A stretch of DNA of 64,000 bases from Rossellomorea aquimaris (GTDB lineage: Bacteria; Bacillota; Bacilli; Bacillales; Bacillaceae_B), in NCBI RefSeq assembly GCF_001877785.1, contig NZ_MINN01000085.1, positions 62,001-126,000 of the forward strand, given 5' to 3'. Shown piece by piece: positions 9,360-17,985 of the stretch. The translations under genes and the position numbers were made by a program. The notes under the pieces were generated by a model. The model searched no databases, was not told where the DNA came from, and was given only the letters and a program-made list of their open reading frames with translations. Every line of letters starts with the position of its first letter. Position 1 is the first letter of the stretch.

Positions 9360-9708
9360 TATTCTTTTTTCCTTCAATGACCGTTAAGTTCGCACTGGAT
9401 TTTTTTCGATGGGAACGTTTTTTAGACAGCTGAGAAACAGTCGGTCTATGGGACTTAGCGGTAGTCGATTTTTTCTTTAATCGCTTTTTCGATTGTTTGG
9501 CTGCTTTAAGAAACGCTCTTTGTTCAGTGCTGCCTGCGCCGCGTCTCTTACTGAACCATCTTCGGTAAATAAAGTAAATGATTCCGATGACGGCTGCAGT
9601 GACCAGGATGTTTCGGAGAAGTCCCAGGGGATTTTCGATCAGCCATGAGCCCAAACCTAAAATCGCTAAAAATAATAAGGTGAATACCAGGATATTGCGA
9701 GCGTTCAA
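9334..9708 (-). CDS. yqhP: Small membrane protein YqhP (SA1362 family) with basic tail
   Basis: 124 aa. Two membrane segments (about 5-25 and 30-50 from the chosen start) are followed by a strongly basic, Lys/Arg/Ser-rich cytoplasmic tail. The family is conserved in Bacillaceae and has no known function. The SD AAGGAGG (- strand, 9723-9717) lies inside a longer frame that starts with ATG at 9732, so that ATG cannot be the start. TTG at 9708, 8 bases after the SD, is the best choice; TTG 9711 is the alternative. Its 3' end runs into the shared terminator. Confidence 0.8.
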   Translation of the reverse strand: MNARNILVFTLLFLAILGLGSWLIENPLGLLRNILVTAAVIGIIYFIYRRWFSKRRGAGSTEQRAFLKAAKQSKKRLKKKSTTAKSHRPTVSQLSKKRSHRKKSSANLTVIEGKKNKKNNRASF

Positions 9709-10035
9709 CAAAGCCACCTCCTTATGATTCAATCGTTCTTAATCCTTTATATTAGTATTTTAGACAATGTTTATTCATTTTAATCGTCAATTTGGGTAGA
9801 TTTTCATGTGAGGGTTTTTAGTGTAATAGTATACATATTCACGTAATCACCGCTTACTAAACCTTAGAAAGTTCGACCTTTTTCCGTGAGATGAGAAATG
9901 ATCCTTATCATTTATTTTACTAAAAATTCTCAAAAAGAGCCAGACTGTGAAATCGAAAAAGATGAAATCAGATTGAAAGGAATTATATGCAAATGTTTGT
10001 AGGAATGGGACATACTATGAGCGGAGGTGTTCTGG
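9709..10035. other. Intergenic region between divergent yqhP and yqhR
   Basis: About 327 bases without a gene. B. subtilis has yqhQ between these genes, as far as I recall; it is absent here. The only striking element is the palindrome AAATGATCCTTATCATTT (9896-9913). Promoters for both genes must lie here, but I could not assign them. Confidence 0.5.
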
Positions 10036-10593
10036 ATGTCCGAACAAAAAAACGTTGCTGCAAAAGTGAAAGGTGATCAAACTAATCCCGCATTGGAACA
10101 AAATCAAAGTGAAAAGCCGATGTCGTTCTTAGGAATGGTCATTTTGACCGGGTTTATCGGCGGGCTAATATGGAGTTCAATGGCATATCTCTGTTATTAT
10201 TTTTCCTTTACCAAGCTCGAACCTAATATTATCTTTGAACCCTGGGCGGCTGGTGATTGGAGGGAACGATGGATAGGGATCATACTGTCCATAGTGGCCT
10301 ACGGGATCATTTCCATAGGTGTCGCGCTCGTCTATTATGGTGTCCTCAGGAAGTTTAAGTCGATGTGGGTGGGAGCCGGTTATGGGATTGTGCTCTTTTT
10401 TACCGTATTCCTGCTTTTGAAACCTCTATTCCCAAGTATAAAGTCGTTTACTGCAATCGATTATCATACATTGATCACGTCTCTTTGTATCTATATCCTT
10501 TACGGGGTCTTTATCGGATATTCGATTTCATATGAGGAGAATGAGCTGAGACATGAGGAACAAAAGGAAAAGTCAGGGGAGATGGCTCGTTAA
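10036..10593 (+). CDS. yqhR: Conserved membrane protein YqhR
   Basis: 185 aa, four predicted membrane segments (about residues 30-52, 72-97, 106-126 and 139-162), with a charged N-terminus and a Glu/Lys-rich C-terminus. Function unknown; conserved in Bacillaceae beside aroQ. ATG 10036 follows GGAGGTG with about 6 bases spacing; the in-frame GTG at 10027 lies inside that SD and is rejected. A hairpin terminator follows before aroQ. Confidence 0.8.
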   Translation: MSEQKNVAAKVKGDQTNPALEQNQSEKPMSFLGMVILTGFIGGLIWSSMAYLCYYFSFTKLEPNIIFEPWAAGDWRERWIGIILSIVAYGIISIGVALVYYGVLRKFKSMWVGAGYGIVLFFTVFLLLKPLFPSIKSFTAIDYHTLITSLCIYILYGVFIGYSISYEENELRHEEQKEKSGEMAR

Positions 10594-10639
10594 CGTCTTA
10601 TATTATCAGATAATTTAGTAGGTAGATGGAATAGGTTTA

Positions 10640-10673
10640 TGTTAGAATGTTCATGTTGAACATTCTTTTTTTT
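10640..10673 (+). terminator. Terminator of yqhR overlapping a candidate aroQ promoter
   Basis: Perfect 10-bp hairpin AGAATGTTCA / TGAACATTCT (10644-10666) with a 3-base loop and eight T, ending 11 bases before the aroQ ATG. An extended -10 (TG-T-TAGAAT, 10640-10648) overlaps the left arm. A transcript from it would start inside the hairpin and so escape termination, while read-through from yqhR would stop. Confidence 0.75.
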
Positions 10674-10684
10674 AGGGGTTATCT

Positions 10685-11146
10685 ATGAAAAAAATCTTAT
10701 TATTAAACGGACCTAACCTAAACCGGTTAGGAAAGAGGGAACCCGAAATCTATGGTCACACCACACTTCAGGAACTGGAAACGAAACTGAAGGAAAAAGC
10801 AGAGGAAAAAGGCTGGCAGTTACTTTCCGCTCAATCGAACCATGAAGGGGAAATGATTGATTATATTCATGAAGCTGAGGATGAAGGGATTGCCGGTATC
10901 ATTTTGAATCCGGGTGCCTTTACGCATTATTCATATGCTTTGAGAGATGGTGTGGCTTCTGTTTCGATACCTGTCATTGAAGTCCACATTTCAAATATCC
11001 ATCAGCGTGAAAGTTTCAGACATCATTCCGTCATTGCAGCTGAAACAATAGGGCAGATCGTCGGACTGGGACTGCATGGGTATGAACTGGCCTTGGAGGC
11101 AATTATTCAATACATAAAAGGGAGAGTGCAAGGGGATGAAAATTGA
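10685..11146 (+). CDS. aroQ: 3-dehydroquinate dehydratase, type II
   Basis: 153 aa, normal for the type II dodecameric enzyme of the shikimate pathway, which converts 3-dehydroquinate to 3-dehydroshikimate. LLNGPNLNRLGKREPEIYG (6-24) holds the active-site tyrosine and the flexible lid arginine; NPGAFTHYSYALRD and EVHISNIHQRE hold the catalytic asparagine and histidine and the substrate loop. ATG 10685 follows AGGGG. The 3' end overlaps yqhT by 11 bases. Confidence 0.95.
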   Translation: MKKILLLNGPNLNRLGKREPEIYGHTTLQELETKLKEKAEEKGWQLLSAQSNHEGEMIDYIHEAEDEGIAGIILNPGAFTHYSYALRDGVASVSIPVIEVHISNIHQRESFRHHSVIAAETIGQIVGLGLHGYELALEAIIQYIKGRVQGDEN

Positions 11147-12200
11147 TCGATTACGCAATACATTTTCTGAAAGCGGTATAGACGGGATGCTGATTACGAG
11201 TCCATACAACCGTCGTTATATGACGAACTTCACGGGATCTTCAGGTGTTGTATTATTATCCCATGATAAGGCTTTGTTTATCACGGATTTCCGATATACC
11301 GAGCAGGCGGCAGAACAGGCTGCTGATTATGAAATTGTCCAGCACACCGGCCCTATTCAGGAAGAAGTTGCAAAACAAGCAGGAAAATTGGGTATTAAAA
11401 AACTCGGTTTTGAAAAAAATTATATGACATACAGTGCGTTTCAGAGTTATCAGAAGGTACTCGAAGCAGAACTCGTCCCTGTAGCTGATACGATTGAAAA
11501 GTTACGCTTGATTAAGACACCTGAAGAGCTTAAGATAATTAAGGATGCGGCTGACATAGCGGATGCGGCATTCAAACACATATTGGATTTTATCAAACCG
11601 GGCGTTACAGAACTGGAAGTGTCTAATGAATTGGAATTTTTCATGAGGAAAGCGGGAGCCGCTTCTTCATCTTTTGATATCATAGTGGCATCAGGGAACC
11701 GCTCCGCACTGCCTCATGGAGTGGCAAGTGATAAAGTCATTGAAAAAGGTGATTTTGTTACATTGGATTATGGTGCATACTATAAAGGATATTGTTCTGA
11801 CATGACGCGGACCCTGGCAGTAGGTGAACCGAGTGAAAAACTGAAGGAGATTTATGATGTCGTCCTTCAATCCCAGCTTCTGGCCATGGAAAAAATCAAG
11901 CCGGGCATGACAGGGAAAGAAGCAGATGCGATTGCACGCGATTACATAACGGAAAAAGGATACGGTGAGTGCTTCGGGCATTCCCTTGGGCATGGAATCG
12001 GTCTTGAGGTTCATGAGGGACCTGGACTGTCTTCACGTTCAGAAACCGTACTCGAGCCTGGTATGATCGTAACAGTGGAACCGGGAGTGTATGTTCCCGG
12101 GGTCGGCGGTGTCCGCATCGAAGATGATACACTGATCACTGAGGATTCCAATGAGACATTGACACATTCAACTAAAGATCTAATCATTCTACCATTTTAG
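11136..12200 (+). CDS. yqhT: Xaa-Pro peptidase (M24 family) YqhT
   Basis: 354 aa: creatinase-like N-terminal domain (about 1-125), then a pita-bread metallopeptidase domain. Metal ligands are visible as the two aspartates of [16 protein letters not shown], the histidine of [16 protein letters not shown], and the glutamates of TVEPGVY and GGVRIEDD. It probably removes residues next to proline from peptides in the cytoplasm. ATG 11136 lies within the aroQ end, with AGGGG just upstream. The aroQ-yqhT-efp order is conserved; efp handles proline-induced ribosome stalling, an old and suggestive pairing. Confidence 0.92.
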   Translation: MKIDRLRNTFSESGIDGMLITSPYNRRYMTNFTGSSGVVLLSHDKALFITDFRYTEQAAEQAADYEIVQHTGPIQEEVAKQAGKLGIKKLGFEKNYMTYSAFQSYQKVLEAELVPVADTIEKLRLIKTPEELKIIKDAADIADAAFKHILDFIKPGVTELEVSNELEFFMRKAGAASSSFDIIVASGNRSALPHGVASDKVIEKGDFVTLDYGAYYKGYCSDMTRTLAVGEPSEKLKEIYDVVLQSQLLAMEKIKPGMTGKEADAIARDYITEKGYGECFGHSLGHGIGLEVHEGPGLSSRSETVLEPGMIVTVEPGVYVPGVGGVRIEDDTLITEDSNETLTHSTKDLIILPF

Positions 12201-12241
12201 TCCTTGCTTAAAAGGCCTGAATGACAATAGGAGGAACAAAC

Positions 12242-12799
12242 ATGATTTCAGTAAATGATTTTCGTACAGGGTTGACCATCGAAGTGGATAACGGAATTTG
12301 GAGAGTTATGGATTTCCAACATGTTAAACCGGGAAAAGGAGCGGCATTCGTACGCTCAAAACTTCGCAACCTGCGTACAGGTGCCGTGCAGGAAAAGACT
12401 TTCCGTGCAGGTGAAAAAGTGGCAAAAGCACAAATCGACAACCGCAGGATGCAGTATTTGTATGCCAATGGCGATATGCACGTGTTCATGGATAATGAAA
12501 GCTACGAGCAAATCGAATTACCGGCAGCTTCCATTGAATATGAATTGAAATTCCTGAAAGAAAACATGGAAGTTCAAATCATGATGTATGAAGGTGAGAC
12601 ACTGGGGGTCGAGCTTCCGAATACAGTTGTACTGACAGTAACGGAAACAGAACCTGGAATTAAAGGAGATACAGCTTCCGGCGGATCTAAACCTGCTACA
12701 GTCGAAACAGGATTAGTCGTAAACGTACCGTTCTTCGTAAACGAAGGGGATACACTCGTCGTCAATACAACTGACGGCACATACGTTTCCCGCGGCTGA
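12242..12799 (+). CDS. efp: Elongation factor P
   Basis: 185 aa, three beta-barrel domains. It binds the ribosomal E site and rescues stalling at polyproline. The modified residue is K32 in [12 protein letters not shown]. subtilis carries 5-aminopentanol on the same lysine. The C-terminal signature [16 protein letters not shown] is intact. [16 protein letters not shown] fixes the start at ATG 12242 after AGGAGG; the in-frame ATG at 12221 would precede the SD. Confidence 0.97.
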   Translation: MISVNDFRTGLTIEVDNGIWRVMDFQHVKPGKGAAFVRSKLRNLRTGAVQEKTFRAGEKVAKAQIDNRRMQYLYANGDMHVFMDNESYEQIELPAASIEYELKFLKENMEVQIMMYEGETLGVELPNTVVLTVTETEPGIKGDTASGGSKPATVETGLVVNVPFFVNEGDTLVVNTTDGTYVSRG

Positions 12800-12820
12800 T
12801 GTAATATGTGATACCAAACC

Positions 12821-12858
12821 AAAAGCCTGAACAGATCAAACTCTGTTCAGGCTTTTTT
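12821..12858 (+). terminator. Terminator of efp
   Basis: Hairpin AAAAGCCTGAACAG / CTGTTCAGGCTTTTT with an 8-base loop and T-run, 22 bases after efp. Confidence 0.92.
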
Positions 12859-12992
12859 CTGTTTTTTGATCATTAATACTTTAGTGCAGCGATGACCGTG
12901 CCTTTTAATTCCAAGTCATAATTTAGTCTTTTGTTTTGAAAAAAGCAAGGTGTGCAGCCATGCTTTTTCTGTAGTTTAGTGGTTAATATTGG

Positions 12993-13050
12993 TAAGTGAT
13001 GGAATTAACCGCAGAATTGAAAGGATAATTGGGAAAATTCGAAGAATAAG
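12993..13050 (+). repeat. 58-nt dispersed repeat, copy 1
   Basis: This segment (TAAGTGATGGAATTA...GAAGAATAA) matches 56757-56814 at roughly three of four positions without large gaps. Both lie in gene-free DNA after a terminator. The rest of 12860-13247 shows no gene; yqhV, found here in B. subtilis, is not present. Confidence 0.6.
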
Positions 13051-13247
13051 GGTGGAAATTAAAAGATTTTCATTTCAATTCCAATTAACCTGCTCCTATC
13101 CCCTATTTCACTCTATACGGGTCCTTTGAAAAAGCACCGATCCGCAAATTTAACTAATCTACCCCTGCAAATAGCTTCAATCCACCAATTTAAACTAAAC
13201 CTGACTCTTCTCAATACACTTCACAATCGCTATTCCATCAAGGAGCA

Positions 13248-13276
13248 GTCATATTCTTACTTTCAAAGAATACATT
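13248..13276 (+). promoter_or_regulatory. Sigma-E-like promoter of the spoIIIA operon
   Basis: GTCATATT (13248-13255), a 13-base spacer and AATACATT (13269-13276) fit the mother-cell sigma-E pattern (-35 like GKMATATT, -10 like CATACAHT). It lies about 80 bases upstream of spoIIIAA, whose operon is sigma-E dependent in B. subtilis. Confidence 0.75.
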
Positions 13277-13355
13277 GTATTATCTGGGGGCTTGTACGCC
13301 GGTATGGAAGAAGTCAGCGGAAAAGCCCTGTGGAAAAAGATGAGGAGGTCCTTCC

Positions 13356-14279
13356 ATGCAAGAAGTTCTAGCCCTGCTACCCAGTACAATTTCCGAAAAA
13401 ATCCTGTCCCTTCCACAAGACGTTCTGGATACAGCCGAAGAAATCAGAGTCCGTACAAACAGAATATTGGAAGTCACGGCAAGGGGTAAACCATGCTTTC
13501 TTCCTTACAACGTCACCCCTGAAGACTCTGAACAGCTGATCAATAAACTTTCACAGCATTCGTTTTATACTCTCGAGGAAGAACTCAAGAGAGGTTACAT
13601 CACAATAGATGGAGGACACCGTGTGGGGCTTGCCGGAAAAGTCATTTTAGAAGGCGGAGCCGTAAAAGGGATTCGTCATCTGTCTTCCTTTAATATTCGG
13701 ATTGCCAGGCAGAAAATCGGGATCGCAGATCAGCTGCTCCCATTCGTCTATAACTCCGGCTGGAAGCAAACGATGATCATAGGTTCGCCGCAAACAGGGA
13801 AAACCACGCTGTTGAGGGATCTTGCGCGCATCATTTCAACAGGTGCACCTGATAAAAACATCCCCCCATATAAAGTGGGGATCGTGGATGAGCGTTCCGA
13901 AATAGCGGGTTGTGTGAACGGGGTGCCGCAGCTTTTGTTCGGTCCCAGAGTGGATGTCCTCGATGCATGCCCAAAAGCAGAAGGAATGATGATGCTCATC
14001 CGTTCTATGAGTCCGGATGTCCTGATCGTAGATGAAATTGGCCGCGCGGAAGACGGTCTGGCCATACAGGAAGCAGTGAATGCAGGCATCACATTAATGA
14101 TGACCATCCATGGAGCTTCTTTTGAAGAGGTCAAAAAAAGACCGGTCATCAAGGAAATTATCGAAATGCAGAGTATTGAAAGATTCATCGAGCTTCATAG
14201 AGGAACAGAGCCTGGACAAGTATCCAAAGTGTTGAATGAGCATGGAGAATCTCTTTTGAATAAAGTGAGTGTGACATAA
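13356..14279 (+). CDS. spoIIIAA: Stage III sporulation protein AA (ATPase)
   Basis: 307 aa, secretion-type ATPase that powers or assembles the SpoIIIA-SpoIIQ feeding-tube complex between mother cell and forespore. Walker A is GSPQTGKTT (143-151); Walker B is VLIVDEIG, followed by the MMTIHGAS region. ATG 13356 follows GAGGAGG. Its TAA abuts the ATG of spoIIIAB with no gap. It is the first gene of an eight-gene operon, all in order. Confidence 0.96.
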   Translation: MQEVLALLPSTISEKILSLPQDVLDTAEEIRVRTNRILEVTARGKPCFLPYNVTPEDSEQLINKLSQHSFYTLEEELKRGYITIDGGHRVGLAGKVILEGGAVKGIRHLSSFNIRIARQKIGIADQLLPFVYNSGWKQTMIIGSPQTGKTTLLRDLARIISTGAPDKNIPPYKVGIVDERSEIAGCVNGVPQLLFGPRVDVLDACPKAEGMMMLIRSMSPDVLIVDEIGRAEDGLAIQEAVNAGITLMMTIHGASFEEVKKRPVIKEIIEMQSIERFIELHRGTEPGQVSKVLNEHGESLLNKVSVT

Positions 14280-14795
14280 ATGATAAAAGTTATAGGAGCA
14301 GTCTTTATTCTTCTCTCTACTTCGTGGGCAGGTTTTGAAGTATCCAAGTATCTGACTGAAAGGCCAAGGCAGCTTAGACTTCTTAAGGTTGCCCTTCAGT
14401 CTCTTGAGGCGGAAATTACCTACAGCCATACCCCTCTCCATGAAGCGGCCAGGAAAATATCCAAACAGCTTCAAAAGCCGGTTTCATGGTTTTTCGAAGG
14501 TTTCTCAAAAAAATTGACCGCACAAGAAATATCAGTCAAAAAAGCCTGGGAAGACAGCCTGGATGAAGTATGGAAATTGACGGCTTTCAAAACGGGTGAA
14601 TATGAAATTATGAAGCAGTTCGGGGAAAACCTTGGTAAACATGATTTAATCACTCAGCAGAAACATATCCATCTGGCATTGAAACATTTGGAAAGAGAAG
14701 AGACCGAAGCGGTGGATAGACAGAGGAAATATGAAAAAATGACAAAAAGCCTGGGATTTTTATCAGGACTTCTTCTGATCATCCTTTTGCTTTAA
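14280..14795 (+). CDS. spoIIIAB: Stage III sporulation protein AB
   Basis: 171 aa. One membrane segment at each end (about 2-18 and 157-171) surrounds a helical middle region. The fold resembles type II secretion GspF-like cytoplasmic domains, as reported for B. subtilis SpoIIIAB. ATG 14280 follows the spoIIIAA stop directly, so translation is probably coupled. Required for engulfed forespore development. Confidence 0.94.
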   Translation: MIKVIGAVFILLSTSWAGFEVSKYLTERPRQLRLLKVALQSLEAEITYSHTPLHEAARKISKQLQKPVSWFFEGFSKKLTAQEISVKKAWEDSLDEVWKLTAFKTGEYEIMKQFGENLGKHDLITQQKHIHLALKHLEREETEAVDRQRKYEKMTKSLGFLSGLLLIILLL

Positions 14796-14864
14796 TTATG
14801 ACCGCAGGCGACAGGCCGGGATGCAGCCCACAATGTGCGAAAAAGAAAACCAGGAGGGGAAATT

Positions 14865-15071
14865 ATGGGAATCGATGTCGATATCATATTTAAAATAGCA
14901 GGGGTGGGAATTGTCGTCGCCTTCTTGCACACCATCTTAGACCAAGTGGGAAAAAAAGAATACGCACAATGGGTCACGCTTTTTGGGTTTATCTATATTC
15001 TGTTTATGGTTGCTTCCATCGTGGATGACTTATTCCAGAAAATAAAATCGGTCTTTCTATTTCAAGGGTAA
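14865..15071 (+). CDS. spoIIIAC: Stage III sporulation protein AC
   Basis: 68 aa, two membrane segments, the normal size. The sequence MGIDVDIIFKIAGVGIVV...DQVGKKEYAQW is very close to the family. ATG 14865 follows AGGAGGGG; an in-frame ATG at 14835 would add ten unconserved residues and lies before the SD. Part of the mother-cell membrane base of the SpoIIIA channel. Confidence 0.95.
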   Translation: MGIDVDIIFKIAGVGIVVAFLHTILDQVGKKEYAQWVTLFGFIYILFMVASIVDDLFQKIKSVFLFQG

Positions 15072-15085
15072 AGGGGGAGTCTCCG

Positions 15086-15478
15086 ATTGAGATCATTCAA
15101 ATCGTCGGTATCGCACTTGTATCCACCTTTCTTGCACTGATTGTAAAAGAACAAAAGCCTAACTTTGCGTTTTTACTCATCGTATTCGTCGGCTGTTCTA
15201 TATTCCTTTTCCTGATCGACCAGATTTATACCATCATCCATATGCTTGAGAAGCTTGCGGCGAATGCCAACGTGAACCTTGTCTATGTTGAAACGATCCT
15301 GAAAATCATCGGCATCGCTTACATAGCTGAATTTGCTTCCCATATTACAAAAGATGCAGGCCAGGGCGCGATCGCTGCCAAGGTGGAACTCGCAGGCAAG
15401 ATATTGATCCTGGCCATGGCAGTACCGATCCTGACAGTGATCATAGAAACGATCATCAACATGATTCCGACTGGATGA
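15086..15478 (+). CDS. spoIIIAD: Stage III sporulation protein AD, apparent ATT start
   Basis: About 130 aa, three or more membrane segments. The conserved family sequence IEIIQIVGIALVSTFLALIV begins at 15086, but the frame has no ATG, GTG, TTG or CTG between the upstream in-frame TGA (15026-15028) and this point. The first ATG (15242) would remove the first 52 residues. ATT 15086 stands 6 bases after AAGGGGGAG (15071-15079), so AUU initiation is the best reading. A start lost by mutation or a sequencing error is the alternative. It lies 14 bases after spoIIIAC. Confidence 0.88.
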   Translation: MEIIQIVGIALVSTFLALIVKEQKPNFAFLLIVFVGCSIFLFLIDQIYTIIHMLEKLAANANVNLVYVETILKIIGIAYIAEFASHITKDAGQGAIAAKVELAGKILILAMAVPILTVIIETIINMIPTG

Positions 15479-15503
15479 TTGAAGATGAAAGAGGTGGAAA
15501 AAA

Positions 15504-16697
15504 TTGCAGCAATACTATCGAATACTCGTCATCGCATTGTTTTTATTCATCCTGGGTCCTTACGCCGTACACGCTGAAGGCAGCAGTGAAGAGGAGAATC
15601 CCGGTTTTCAGGAAGGGGTCGTGACCCAGCAGCTGGATGATCTGGGCATAGACGAACTGAAAAGCTTTTGGACAAGCATCGTGGATCAATATGGCGGATA
15701 TCTCCCTGAGAGTCAAAAAGGGAGCCTGATGGACTTCATTAAGGGGGAGAAGGAATTTTCATTAAAAGCCTGGTTCAGCGGGGTTCTGAAGTTTGCGTTC
15801 CAAGAGCTGGTGATGAATGGAAAGCTGTTGGGGACCTTGATTCTGCTAACGATCTTAAGCATGTTCCTCCAATCGCTTCAAAACGCCTTTGAAGGCGGGA
15901 ATGTAAGTAAAGTCGCATACGGTATCATCTTCATGGTGCTGATCATCATCGCCTTGAACAGCTTTCACGTTGCAATCGATTATACCCAGGAAGCGATATC
16001 CACCATGATCAATTTCATCATCGCACTCATCCCTCTGCTGCTGGCGTTGATTGCAGCCTCCGGAGGGGTTGTATCAGCTGCATTCTTTCATCCGGTCATT
16101 CTTTTTTTGATGAACACAAGCGGCCTGCTGATACAGAATGTCGTACTGCCGCTCTTATTCCTGTCCGCATTGTTGAGCATTGTCAGCACCCTGTCCCCTC
16201 ATTATAAAGTGACCCAGCTTGCCCATTTACTGCGTACTTGGAGCATCGGGCTGCTTGGAGTCTTCATGACGGTATTCCTCGGTGTCATCTCTGTGCAGGG
16301 TGCGACCGCCGCCGTCACCGATGGCATCACGATCCGCACCGCTAAATTCATTACCGGCAACTTTGTCCCTGTCATCGGAAGGATGTTCACGGATGCCGCC
16401 GATACCGTCATAAGCGCCTCTGTTCTCTTGAAGAATACAGTCGGTATCGCGGGAGTGGCCATCGTCCTGATCATCGCTGCGTTCCCTGCCATAAAAATCC
16501 TGATGATCGCCTTTATTTATAAACTGGCAGCTGCCCTTCTCCAGCCGCTCGGAGGCGGTCCGGTCATCGATTGTCTCGATACGATCGCCAAAAGTGTCAT
16601 CTATGTATTTGCAGCGCTTGCCATAGTCTCGTTCATGTTCTTCTTGAGCATTACCGTCATCATTGCAGCCGGAAACATAACCATGATGGTTCGATGA
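15504..16697 (+). CDS. spoIIIAE: Stage III sporulation protein AE
   Basis: 397 aa. Signal-like N-terminus (about 1-24, ending AVHAEG), a soluble stretch, then seven or more membrane segments. Polytopic mother-cell membrane subunit of the SpoIIIA channel. The start is TTG 15504, 6 bases after GAGGTGG. It follows spoIIIAD by 25 bases. Confidence 0.95.
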   Translation: MQQYYRILVIALFLFILGPYAVHAEGSSEEENPGFQEGVVTQQLDDLGIDELKSFWTSIVDQYGGYLPESQKGSLMDFIKGEKEFSLKAWFSGVLKFAFQELVMNGKLLGTLILLTILSMFLQSLQNAFEGGNVSKVAYGIIFMVLIIIALNSFHVAIDYTQEAISTMINFIIALIPLLLALIAASGGVVSAAFFHPVILFLMNTSGLLIQNVVLPLLFLSALLSIVSTLSPHYKVTQLAHLLRTWSIGLLGVFMTVFLGVISVQGATAAVTDGITIRTAKFITGNFVPVIGRMFTDAADTVISASVLLKNTVGIAGVAIVLIIAAFPAIKILMIAFIYKLAAALLQPLGGGPVIDCLDTIAKSVIYVFAALAIVSFMFFLSITVIIAAGNITMMVR

Positions 16698-16710
16698 AGG
16701 AGGAGCACAG

Positions 16711-17331
16711 ATGTCATTCCTGACTGAATGGATCACCAATATAATCGTATTCGTCTTGTTGGCAACCGTCATTGATATGCTTCTTCCAAGCTCAAGTATG
16801 CAGAAATACGTCAAGATCGTAACCGGATTATTATTGATCACGATCATACTCACACCATTACTGAAACTTCTCACCTCCGATGCTGATACCATCATAGAAT
16901 CGTTCAGGGTTAACGGAGCATATCAAAATAATTCCGTAGAAAATTTAATAGAAATGAAGAAAAAAGAAATACAAGCCTCACAACGTGCATATATTTTAGA
17001 ACAGGTGGCTGTCCAAATGAAACAAGAAGCAGAAAAGGAGTTGATGGAGAAGAGCGGAAAAGTCATTGAGAAGGTGAATATTGCTGCATCTGATTTGGAT
17101 AACATCCCAGACAGCATCACGGAAGTGACGGTCTATCTCTCAGAAAAAGAAGAAGAACATGCCATCGAAGCCGTCCGGAATGTGGAGATCGATACGGGAG
17201 AAAAGACGAAAGCGGAGAAGACAGTTGAGAATATGTCCCTGGTGACCTCCTTACTAGCAGAAAAGTGGAACCTTTCACCCGAAAAAATAATCATAGCCGA
17301 AGGGGGGACTGAAAGCAGCAATGAACTTTAG
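16711..17331 (+). CDS. spoIIIAF: Stage III sporulation protein AF
   Basis: 206 aa. Two N-terminal membrane segments (about 8-27 and 35-54) precede an extracytoplasmic ring-building-motif-type domain rich in Glu and Lys. It would face the space between the mother cell and forespore membranes. ATG 16711 follows AAGGAGGAG. The end overlaps spoIIIAG by 11 bases. Confidence 0.94.
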   Translation: MSFLTEWITNIIVFVLLATVIDMLLPSSSMQKYVKIVTGLLLITIILTPLLKLLTSDADTIIESFRVNGAYQNNSVENLIEMKKKEIQASQRAYILEQVAVQMKQEAEKELMEKSGKVIEKVNIAASDLDNIPDSITEVTVYLSEKEEEHAIEAVRNVEIDTGEKTKAEKTVENMSLVTSLLAEKWNLSPEKIIIAEGGTESSNEL

Positions 17332-17971
17332 CAAAGGACCCATAAATCTGATTAAAGAATGGCTGTCAAAAGAAAATGCGCAAACACCTCCGGAAAACAA
17401 AAAAGGGAAAAAATTTCAGTACTTTCTGATTGTCCTGCTTCTCGGGGTCGCCTTCATGCTGGTCAGTGATCTGTGGAAGAAAGAACCCAGCATTGCGGTA
17501 GACAAGACCGTCCAGGAAGAAGGGGAAGAAAACGTACCTGCATTCGGCAAGAATCACAAGGACGATTCATCGATGCGGAGCTATGAAGACCAATATGAAA
17601 ACCAGCTGAAAGAGGCACTCGATCAAATCACCGGGGTCAGCGAAGCCCTAGTCGTAGTCAATGTTGAATCCTCTGAACAGAAAGTGTACGAAAAAAATGA
17701 AAACAAGCAGTCACAGCATACGAATGAGGAAGACAAAGAGGGCGGGAAACGATCGATAGAAGAAAAATCAAGCGAAGAACAGATGGTCGTGATCCAGGAC
17801 GGGGAAAAAGAAGTCCCGGTCATCAGTGAAACGAGAAAACCAAAAGTCAGCGGCGTCCTTGTGGTAGCAAAGGGAGCCGATAACATACAAATCAAAAAAA
17901 TGATATTGGAAGCTGTTACCCGCGTTCTGGATGTCCCGGTTCACAGGGTATCGGTCCAACCTAAAGATTAA
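17321..17971 (+). CDS. spoIIIAG: Stage III sporulation protein AG
   Basis: 216 aa. One membrane segment at about 34-52, then an extracytoplasmic region. The conserved core (KEALDQITGVSEALVVVNVES, and VSGVLVVAKGADNIQIKKMI near the end) is the ring-building domain that forms a large ring in B. subtilis. Between them lies a variable Glu/Lys/Ser-rich insert. ATG 17321 lies inside the spoIIIAF end. Confidence 0.95.
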   Translation: MNFSKGPINLIKEWLSKENAQTPPENKKGKKFQYFLIVLLLGVAFMLVSDLWKKEPSIAVDKTVQEEGEENVPAFGKNHKDDSSMRSYEDQYENQLKEALDQITGVSEALVVVNVESSEQKVYEKNENKQSQHTNEEDKEGGKRSIEEKSSEEQMVVIQDGEKEVPVISETRKPKVSGVLVVAKGADNIQIKKMILEAVTRVLDVPVHRVSVQPKD

Positions 17972-17985
17972 GGGGGAAATAATAG

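Noticed and set aside
9896..9913. Fur-box-like palindrome AAATGATCCTTATCATTT between yqhP and yqhR
   Set aside because: The 4-base centre does not fit the 7-1-7 or 9-1-9 spacing of Fur or PerR boxes, and the neighbouring genes have no iron link. Kept only as a note in the spacer.
13126..13371. 81-codon frame in the spacer before spoIIIAA
   Set aside because: No SD, no recognisable protein features, and it overlaps the sigma-E promoter and the spoIIIAA start in another frame.
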